Of a stretch of DNA of 64,000 bases, positions 12,901 to 23,800 are shown piece after piece. Source of the stretch: Sipunculus nudus (Eukaryota; Annelida; Sipuncula; Golfingiida; Sipunculidae); assembly GCA_026874595.1 (NCBI GenBank), contig CM049315.1, positions 67,961,916-68,025,915 of the forward strand. The letters run 5' to 3'. Under the pieces are notes generated by a model. It was not told where the DNA came from. It saw only the letters and a program-made list of their open reading frames with translations, and did no database searches. Numbering within the stretch: position 1 is the stretch's first letter; each line of letters starts with the position of its first letter. Both the position numbers and the translations under genes were made by a program.

Positions 12901-15900
12901 TGAGAAGTTTAGGTGTTTATGAGCCTTCTCATTCTTTGTAATCGTAAGGTTCAGGCTCACAAAAAAGTCGGGGTGGGTGTGACCGAACAACAGTCGTTGT
13001 TGAGGTCAGAGGTTATGTCATTTAATTAGCATGTTTTGTTACGGTAACTACCGCTAGGTTTTAGCTAGCGCCACTTGCTGGAGACGGTATTGTACTACTG
13101 CGCATCTTGTTTAGCGCAGGGCGGAAGCCAGCGTTCGTTCAGAAACCATGTGAAGACTTTTGGTCCAGGTCCGTAAATATTGTTTTAATCCCAGGTTAGT
13201 ATTTAATGTCAGCACTTCTAGGATAGTCCGCGCATGTAAAACAGTTGTTTTCTTACTATTGACGCTAAATCAGGCTGTCAACACCAGTTTGTTAATGGTA
13301 AATTCATGTTTTAGTCCTGAGCTGTTGTATTCACATCGCGCGTGAATGATGTTGTGTTATTTGCTGATTATATTGATGCGCACTGCTGAATATACTTTAT
13401 TGTATTGCCAGACATAGTCTGGAGATACTATGGTTTAGGCACGGTCGCGCCGCCGCCGCCGCCGCAGAGATTTCTTTTGGACACAATATCTCAAAAAATA
13501 TTTCACGGATCTTTACCAAACTTGGTATATGTATAGATATGGGTGAGAGGACGACGCCTTTTTAAAATGAGGTCATGACTTCAACTAGGAGTGACCTTGA
13601 CCTTGAATAGGTTCAATTTTGGGGAAAATCACACAAATTCTTAAATATCTCAAGAAAACTTGCATGGATTGATCCCAAAATCAAGTTGATCGAAGATCAT
13701 GGATAGGGTTGTCATGTTCCAGAAACTGGTGGCGCCACCTATTATTCTTTACTTGTTTTCATGCCGTTTAATATCCCCAAAATTGCTACTTGACAGTACT
13801 GTGAGCATTATAAGTCAAAAACTAATGGACAGATTTCTTTCATATTATGCAAATACATAGATATGGGTTATGGGATGATGTTTATTTAAATTGGGGTCAT
13901 TACCTTTCCTATGAGAGTGGCCTTGACCTTGAATATTGCCATATATGGTGAAAATCACACAAAATCATTAATTTCTCAATAAGGGATGCATGCATTGGTC
14001 CAAAAATCAACTTGACCGAAGATCTTGGATAGTAATGTCATGTACCGGAAACAGGTGGCGCCACCTGTTATTCTTTTACTTGTTTTCGTGCCGTTTAATA
14101 CCCCATCATTGCCACTTAACAGTACATTTATAACCTGTGAGCATTATAAGTCAAAAACTAATGGACAGATTTCTTTCATATTATGCATATACATAGACAT
14201 GGGTTATGGGATGATGTATATATAAATTTGGGTCATGACCTTTCCTGTTAGAGTGGCCTTGACCTTGAATATTGCCATATATGGTGAAAATTACACAAAA
14301 TCATTAATATCTCAATAAGGGATGCATGCATTGGTCCAAAAATCAACATGTTCGAAGATCTTGGAAAGTATTGTCATGGACGGGAAACAGGTGGCGCGAC
14401 CTGTTATTCTTTTACTTGTTTTGTGCCGTTTAATACCCCATCATTGCCATTTATCAGTACTGTGAGCATTATAAGTCAAAAACTAATGGAAAGATTTCTT
14501 TCATATTATGCAAATACATAGATATGGGTTATGGGATGATGTTTATTCAAATTGGGGTCATGACCTTTCCTATGAGAGTGGCCTTGACCTTGAATATTGC
14601 CATATATGGTGAAAATCACACAAAATCATTAATTTCTCAATAAGGGATGCATGCATTGGTCCAAAAATCAACTTGACCGAAGATCTTGGATAGTAATGTC
14701 ATGTACCGGAAACAGGTGGCGCCACCTGTTATTCTTTTACTTGTTTTCGTGCCGTTTAATACCCCATCATTGCCACTTAACAGTACATTTATAACCTGTG
14801 AGCATTATAAGTCAAAAACTAATGGACAAATTTCTTTCATATTATGCATATGCATGGATATGGGTTATAGGATAATGTTTATTTGAATAGGGGTCATGAC
14901 CTTTCCAATGAGTGGCCTTGACCTTGAATATTGCCATATATGGTGAAAATCACACAAAATCATTAATTTCTCAATAAGGGATGCATTGATTGGTCCAAAA
15001 ATCAACTTGAACGAAGATCTTGGATAGTGTTGTCATGTACGGGAAACAGGTGGTGCCACCTGTTATTCTTTTACTTGTTTTCGTGCCATTTAACACCCCA
15101 TCATTGCCACTTAACAGTACTGTGAGCATTATAAGTCAAAAACTAATCGACAGATTTCTTGCATATACATAGACATGGGTTAGGGGATGATGTATATTGA
15201 AATTTGGATCATGACCTTTCCTTTGAGAATGACCTTTTCTATGAGTGTGGTCTGATATTAATTGTTGCTGAAGATGGGGGGCCTATTCTTAAAGGGGGGG
15301 GGGGGGATTAATTGTCTGGCGATACTATGGCACCTGCGGTGCCCAGAAATATCTAGTTATTCTACGGATATATTGGTTTTACAAGGGAAGTAACCCTATA
15401 TAATATATTTGAAACCAGACTTAGCCTGTGTAAACCTTTGAGTATGGCATGTCTGCCAGGCATTAGTAAAACCATGACGTATCCCGAGTTTGCCCTAATT
15501 GAAGTGAATGCTAAACGTTCCATTTGCGTACTTTCGTTTAAATCCCATATATAGGATTTGCCAGTTTTTGACCACTTGACGAGTGATTTGCGACTCGCCT
15601 AGTGGGCAATTACGAGTCGCGAACGTGCAAAAACGAGTCGTTATCAGTCGTCAGGATGCAAATACGAGTGACCACGTTATCACTTGACGAGTGATTTACG
15701 CCTCGTTTAGTGGTCAATTACGAGTCGGTAACGTGTATAAACGAGCCGGAACCAGTCGTCAAGATCCAAATACGAGTAACCACATGACAAGTACTGCTCG
15801 TCGTGTGGTCAATAACGACTACTCATTTCTTATTTACGAGTCGTAAACGTGTAAAAACGAGTCGGAACCAGTCGTCAAGATGAAAATACGAGTTACCACA

Positions 15901-17784
15901 TTAAGAGTACTGCTCGTCGAGTGGTCAATAACTACTCGTAATTTCTTATTTACGAGTCGCAAACGTGTAAAAACGAGTCGGAACCAGTCGTCAAGATGAA
16001 AATACGAGTTACCACATTAAGAGTACTGCTCGTCGAGTGGTCAATAACGACTCGTCATTTCTTATTTACGAGTCGCAAACGTGTAAAAAGGAGTCGGAAC
16101 CAGTCGTCAAGATGAAAATACGAGTTACCACATTAAGATCGAGTACTGCTCGTCGAGTGGTCAATAACGACTCGTCATTTCTTATTTACGAGTCACGAAT
16201 CAAACGTCTATAAACGAGTAAAAATTAGTCTCGTGAAGTGGTTATAATATAGCTACTTGCTAAAAGAGTCTTCAGTATACACAGAAGAATCGCCAGTATA
16301 TATACATATAATAGAGTCCGTGCATGATTTTTAACAAGAACAAAATATATTTTAGATTGTATTGTGATGAACAGCGAGTCGTTATGTATTATTTGAGATT
16401 AATCAAGATAAAAAGCAAAAAAAAAAAAAAAAATAGAAAAAAGATCAATTCCAATTCAGTTAAATCAATTTATTAAGTTCAAGTTCAGCTCAAAATTCTG
16501 AAAGTTGCCCATCATTTGAATAAAGGAGACTTCATAATGGTCAATATGCAGCAGGGACGTGTGTAATTACAGGTGATTTCGAATTGCCAAAAATACAGCA
16601 GCACGTGTGACGTATTAAATTGGATGGCGGTATGTACGTAACTTGAGTTTGCATCGTCTCAAAGCTGCGTCTGCTTGTTCGTTGATCTTAGTGTTAATTT
16701 TCAAAACAGATTTATCCGCTTTGCTAGTGTCTATATTATATATATATATATCCATCAGTACAGCTGTACATATACATATGTCCTACACGGTATATAGAAG
16801 CCTATCAACCAAAAACCTGTTCTTTAAGCGGCGCGGTTTATGGTTAAGTGCAAACACGTGCAGTTCACACACATTGTCATAAATCACAGTTGTGGGCATT
16901 TTTGGAAACCGGCGGACAAAGATGTCGAACGCTGTCCTTGGAGGCTCCGCAGACGACATAACCTGGAACCCAAGACAAACTCCATGATGACAGAAAATAG
17001 TGAATAAGCCGGGTGTAAGCCTTGAATTACTCATTCTGACTTTTCGGCAGCCACCCTCAGAGAATTGGGTGGCTTTGTTCTTGTCAGCGGCATAGGATGC
17101 ATTACGATATAGTGGCATGGTAAACTTTAAAAACAAAATTCCAGCAGCTCGTGGACTGAAACAGGTGTCGGATATTCCATTTCACGAGGAGCTTCATGCT
17201 TGAAGGGGCGTTATACCGACTCTAGCATTGCCGTTATCAAAGCTCCAAGAGTTTCATTTGTTTCAGGCAATGATATCACATATAGATGACAAGAGTATTC
17301 ATGGGATCCGTTGAATGGTTAATAAAATATCAGTGTAAGCAAATATACATATATCCGTAGGATTTAGGAATTGAGACCTGCTCACAAATAAGGAAACTGC
17401 ATGAATAGGAAAGGCACTGCATGTATATAACCCCATGGGATCTTTGTGTGCTTTATGGTCACTGATGGGTATTAATTGCTCACAGCAGGGGTCAAGGGGG
17501 AGCGATCAGCATCACAGCCCTGCGAGGAAGTCGCTGGCCTCGCCGAGCCGCTTGCGTAATCCAGCCGGAACTGCATGGACCAGTGTCGACAGTCACCGTA
17601 CTGGACATTAAAGCAGGCTTTTCATTCATACGCTGATAAACGGGTACCTATATGACCAGGGATACGAATACGTTTAGTGTTTTCACTTAACTATGTTCGT
17701 CAAAGAAGTTAACTGGAACTAAACACAGTAAATTTTAGTATAAAAAGCCATGTATAAGCGTATTTGTTTTATTTTGTATTTGTT

Positions 17785-17835
<51 letters not shown>

Positions 17836-20800
17836 ATTTTATCTTCTTGAAAGATGAAAATCAAAATAAAAATTTTTGATGCGGGGGGTGCCTGAGAACC
17901 ATGCCTTTTTTTGGTCTTAATTTGTGCAAGTACAATTCAATCTCTCATTACACATAATAATTAAACTAACTATGAAGTAATTACTGGGTATGGTTAACTT
18001 AAAGTTGAATTGAAATTGGAGCGTAATATGGTGAATTTATTAACTGAATCACTTAACAACTCGAGAATTCATTGACGGCACACATGTACAAAAGGAGGAC
18101 AACGGGGCCTACCTTATGACCTGCTGCCACAAGAGTAAGGCATTTGGACCTGCTCACAAACGAGGAATATCCTTGAGTAGAAAGCACGCTGAATATATAA
18201 CTATCTGGGGTATTAGTGTGCCTTATAGGTCACTAAACCTTAGTAGTGGTCAAGGGGTCAGCATCACTGCGCAGACGTTTGGCTGGTGGCATAACCTGGC
18301 CGCTTACGTAATCAGACCAAAGCTGCAGGGACCAAAGCTTACGATTAACCGGCCGGACATCAAGGATACGCCTAGACCATATCAAGGCCAAATCATATCA
18401 CCCTTAATAGAGATCAAAAGGCGTTACAGGAATTCTTGTAGTACTAGTATAAATATAGTACCCTCGATGTTTCCAGGATACAATTCACACCAACTACAGC
18501 ACTTGATGAGATTCACATCCTCTATATAATATATTCTCTGCATGAATAAAGTCTTCATTATATGAAAATATTGTAACATATGAAAAAATTAAAAGAAGGA
18601 CAAAGTGACAGACGCAATTTAAAACATTATTGAATGTTTCACCACCAGTCATAGGCCTAAGTACAAAATGTACTAGTAATTGAATTTTTTGTTATGCAGG
18701 GTTATTCCATGGCATGCAGTTATATTCCATATCTGTGAAAAGGCTCTAATCCTAAATTCACCAGATATATATCTTGTCAGGTGGCCTCCGTATACTTAAT
18801 TATATGCCTTTTTAGTTGCCTTATACTTCCCGTTTAGTTGTTCAGTGTTTAAATGAGATTCATCTTGAAAACTATGTTATCCATAAACCGTAATTACTTT
18901 ACGTATACAGTACCGTGGTCATGTGTAAATGATGAAAACTATATAGAGAGATATTGTAGCTCAACGTGTACGAGTTTTGGAGTTTATCATAGATAAGGTA
19001 CCGGAATCAGTGCCAGGCCAGCACCCGATGTTTCGGTCAGGTTCTCACTCTTGTCCTTAGTATACGTAACAAAAACATTACATGTGTATACACCCTACGT
19101 AAAATACATCTGTTTACGGAGTCAGATACAACATCTCAGATCTCAAAAATGCCTTGTTATTCATTTTACAAAACAATGGCTTAATTTACCCAGTTTCCAT
19201 ATGCATGCATGCGGATTGCAGAACGCGGAATGCGTGTTGAGAGATCTCTTATATATATCTTATACCTATACAGGTGCGGTGAAGCAGCTGTCCGATCCGG
19301 TATACCACCGGGAACCGGTAAAAATTGGGGCATGTAGCGATTCGTTATGCCAGAAATATATGAAGCCCTCATGCCGGATACGTGCACATGAGATCTCACT
19401 TTAATTACGATTGATTTATATCTGCATACATAAAGCATGCTGGTTCCGCATTTTGTGCATATATAGAACCTTATATATAGCTTGAATTTCATATTAATTA
19501 TAGGAAAAACATGTAGAAACCATGAAACAGCGAATCCTCTATAAAAATGAACACTACAAAAAAGTCTAGTCATTGAAAGCTTGTACTTCCTTAAGAAGTA
19601 TATATAAGTCACAAATAAAATATCCACGCTTGCAATGCTAGCTTATATATTATAATCATGATAATGCTATATAAGCGAGTAAAACACGTCTGGCCAAAGA
19701 CCTCTGAAATCATCCATTAAGCTATATAGCAATTAAAGGGGCAAAAAGCCCTTGATTTTAAAATCAGTCCTAAAATTGTTTCTAATGTAATTATTTAGTT
19801 CCCATTTGCCAATAAGCTAAAAAAATTGTCCACTTCACGACTCGCAAAATCATTTAGCGACTCGCAAATGACCTCTTCACGACTCGCAAAATCATTTAGC
19901 GACTCGCAAATGACCACTTCACGACTCGCAGAATCATTTAGCGACTCGCAAATGGCCACTTCACGACTCGCAAAGCGCTCGTAAAAGGGTCATTTTTTGG
20001 CAAATCCTATACACGATAGGTGTCAGCATTTTCGTTTGTCAGATGAACAGATTATCGCTCGACGTAGTTTAACTGCTGTTATTGTTCACCAAGTGTAAAT
20101 TTGATATTATTTTCACTCAGTAAAGTGAGACGTGGTTTATAAAACCGGAATTATATTCTTTATTGTATTTTGTGCTTAGGATAGCCTTCAGTATGCTATT
20201 ATTTGAGGAATGAAACAGTTTTATTGTCTATAAGTTGTAAATAACTAAAGTTATCATTGTTTAGGCTGAAGAGTAAACAAGGAGGTTATGTCTTAACCCG
20301 TGTTTGACTGTGCTTCTATGGTTAAGCATACTAAGTTTGTCATGTTATCCTGATATTGTAATATGTTACAACCAGGTAATTTTATACTGAAACTTGTGGT
20401 GATTTTAATTTTCTTTTGTTGCCAGGACTTAACCAGCCAACAGAGGGCCGTGTTACAAGCTGCTGCGCTTCGAGAGCCAGCCACCCTTTTTTGTTATTGT
20501 TGTAATCCTTTGTGTTATGATGGACACGAATAAACTGTTATTAAACAGTGCAGCCTTTGGTGTCTTGGCCTGACCGGTCACATTTGTGAAAAATGCCACA
20601 TATCTTTCCCCTCCTTAACCATATTATAATCTGTGCATTCTGTGTCTGTAGATACTGTTGCAATATGCAGGACTGATGGATATTGATGCTGAAAGTGATC
20701 ACCAGGTGGTGTTAGTGACTTTGTGGCACATGTTGCAAGCTTGGACTTTGCTAGTACATAATATATAGGTTCTGTGAACAATTAAACTATTGAAACAGAT

Positions 20801-23800
20801 ACAGCTGTCATTATTTGTTTAAATAGTTCACCAGAATTTCTTGAAAACAAATTTTCTGTTTTTCCTTGATGTATTTATATATTCCAGATATTTCCTGAGA
20901 CTTCAACACAAAAAAGAGATATAGATCACAGCCAGTAATTCAGTAGATACCCTGTTTGGACATCGAGTTAAAAAAAAAAATGCTTTCTCTTTTTGGTAAA
21001 TTGAATTCCCTAAATTTCCATGATTTTAAGCACACTTTTTCCAAGCTAGAAAAAACATAAAACATTTTCAGGCATTTTCTGATTTCAAGGATAGTTGAGA
21101 ACCTTGATAAGGTTGCTGCTTTTGATTCAGTACATGAGTTTGGTATATCTTGAAAAGGTAAATAGGAGAAAATATCACAAGAAGATACAAATCTTGGTTT
21201 GCTGTGGCTTCCTAGGATTCATATTTAAAATACTTAAATACTTATTCACCCACCTTTTCTGAATATATTTTCTGATATTAATTAACTGTAAGTAGTTCCG
21301 GTTCAGAAAAGTTCCTATAATCCTTTCTGAGGGATGTATGAACTTGTTTAGCTACAAGCTATTAGTCAACTCGGAACATTAGCCAGTGAGAAAAAAATGT
21401 AACTGAAGCTGATTTGTTGCATTTGTACAGAAGCTGAAAGGTCACTGAGTGCAAAACTCCCTTTGTTAAACTCTGGTTTGTCTGACTGGTCACCAGATGT
21501 CCTTGTTGAATGTGTTTGGATGACTTTGCAATGCTCCCCACATGTTATAAACAGGATATATACAAAATGAACAGCACGTGATGGGAATTGAGTCGTTTTA
21601 GGTATCATAAGTTTTATGAAAGTTTTAAGGAATTATCTTTAGTTAATAGGCATAAGATATCAGAAAAGGTTCCTTTAGTATCCAAATCATGGATGACACA
21701 CTGTTGGAACCACCCTATATTGCAGATGGACCACTATCTACATATAGACCCATGAGGATAAGGCATACTCAGGCACTTATTCACTCATTGCCACATGCTC
21801 TAAGGGTTTGGACCTTTGACAGCTGAGGTTAAACTTATAACAGCCAGTAGGACCATCTGTACTTTTAGAATAGCACCATATCAACTACCAGTACGATGAA
21901 CTTTGCAGCAGTCTGTCTATACTTTAAATTCATGCTTATCGAAGAACTGACAGTATAGTAAGTTTTGGACTTAAACCTTCATTATAATTCTTAGTTACAC
22001 AAAGTCATTTTCACAAAACTCCTCTGTGGCAACTCCTAAAAAATTATTGTATTTGAAGTGATAGATGCCGTGCTTTTGCTGAGGGGGTCATACTTTTCAT
22101 ATTATCCATATTTTCAAGTAAATCTTGATAATTTTGACATTAATTGGGAAATTTCACAAGGGATCTGTTAAGGGGCCATCTATCAGAAAGTATACCAGTA
22201 TTTCCAGTATGCCAGTGGATGAACTTGACCCATGGAAATAAACATTTCATGTAATTCAGCCAAATTTGCATAAACTGGTCTCAATTCAAAAACTGGAAAT
22301 ATGCCAGTATTATGGCCATGATAAAAACAATTCAAAATTTGGATGGCCTTTTGGGCCTCTTTATTAAGTCAGTGCAAAATCCCTGTGTTGATTTCTCTTC
22401 ATCTGTTGAAAGAAATCTTACAGTGCTGTATATATGTTGACTGTGCCACAGTATTATACTGCAACAGTATGTAATACATGTTTCATTTTTCTCCATCCTG
22501 TGCTAACTGACCTATAACCACCACAACCTTTATGCTCTATCCCTTTGATCTAATTGTGAAAATGAGCCCCAAAGATGCTCCTCCACATATGGCTTTCCAT
22601 GTCTATGGTTGTGAGTGCTGTTTAGGAGACAATAGTGATGTCACAAAGACGTCACAACTGTTGGTTGTGTATGACTTCATATTGACTAACATCATCAACT
22701 GTAAATTGTGTTCTCTGGTGATGAATACATTGCAATCACTGTAAAGTGTGTTGTCACATTTTCGATTATTTGTCTCATACGAATTCAGCGAAAGGTAAGA
22801 CATTATTGCAGTTGGCAGAATAGCTCCTGAAACCCTTGGGCCAGAAAGTGTTATACTGTCTCCTTTATATGATAAAATATCCCAGGAAAACATGCAGACA
22901 CAGATACTGATACAGACCATAGGTGATCATGATAACCAATGATGACCAAAGGTAACGTGATTGGTTGCTTGCAACTGCTCTGCTCATGATTGTTCATTTA
23001 AGGAATATAATATTTTGGTCACATATAGTTCATGGTAAGGTCAATGTGTTTCATATGATTTGCTACATGGAACCAATGGGATGTGCTAAGCATGCTGCCC
23101 TCTGCAAAATGTAATCAATTCTGGTAAACAAACCATGAGCATCATATGTCTTACATACACACACACAACAATAACTCTATATTTTCTCCAGGTGAGTAAC
23201 AGTTAACTAAAGTTTTCTTGCTATATTTTACTGACCATATTTATTCAACAGGGCAGTCAGCACTGAGTGTCCAACCAATGCCCCATGTCAGAGACAACAA
23301 TATCCAGGCTTACATTGGACAAGAGGTCAGTCAACTATGGTTTATAAATTACCGAAATATAAAGTGCAAATAGTACACCAGTCTTTTCTCAACACTTGTA
23401 GTGCTTGCAGTCATTTACCAGATAAAAGTTTCTTTTGAGTAAATGTGTACTCTCTGGTGGAATGACGTAATTTTAACTTTTAACACATTCAGTCTTTCTT
23501 CGGAGCTTTTCATATAAATCAGTGTTACTGTCAAAACTTGAACTTAAAAAGATTTTAAGAGCTTTTTGTGCATGTTTTTGTACTGTTTGAGGACCCCATG
23601 ATAAAGTCATTTTTAGTCATAAATCTGACTTGTTTAACATTCTAATATTCCTATATTTGGCAGTTATAAAAAAGATATAAAAAATTTAGTTATTTGTAGG
23701 ATGGTTATCCCAAATACTCTTTATTGCCTGTCTGATACTTTTTCCCAGACTACGTTTAAAATGTAAATCTGTAGTGATATTGACTTAAACATCTGCCACA

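Larger units (their letters stand above)
15554..20007. mobile_element. 4.45-kb TIR DNA transposon rich in GACTCG/CGAGTC, inserted in 3' LTR
   Basis: Perfect terminal inverted repeat GGATTTGCCA (TATAGGATTTGCCA if the flanking TATA is counted), extending imperfectly through a T/A run and TGACC. TATA occurs on both sides (15550-15553, 20008-20011), so TSD TATA or TA is likely, and the LTR resumes at CACGATAGG. Subterminal arrays are in opposite orientation: ACGAGTCG-type at 15580-16215, and CGACTCGC-type at 19835-19985. The interior 3.6 kb has no recognisable transposase; its ORFs (16643-16882, 16783-17136 minus, 18116-18529, 19051-19404, 19181-19627 minus) carry no motif I can name. Superfamily unassigned. 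Confidence 0.75.
5372..20582 (+). mobile_element. Ty3/gypsy LTR retrotransposon with two nested insertions
   Basis: The termini are TGTGACC and GGTCACA, a 7-bp inverted repeat. The target duplication TTTG flanks the whole complex at 5368-5371 and 20583-20586. The 5' LTR is intact (1184 bp). The 3' LTR is in three pieces (12978-13399, 15357-15549, 20012-20582) whose summed length matches it. By eye the two LTRs differ at about a dozen positions (near 1%), so insertion is fairly recent and the two secondary insertions are younger. The internal order is gag, zinc knuckle, protease, RT, RNase H, integrase. That order, and integrase following RNase H, places it in Ty3/gypsy (Metaviridae-type) rather than copia. 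Confidence 0.95.

Noticed and set aside
14025-14886. Two near-identical 66-residue ORFs
   Set aside because: They are readings of the ~330-bp tandem unit of a Helitron-like element. Other units do not keep the frame.
18116-18529. 137-residue ORF as a possible transposase or captured gene
   Set aside because: It overlaps a diverged internal repeat whose partner copy is not open, and no transposase motif is visible.
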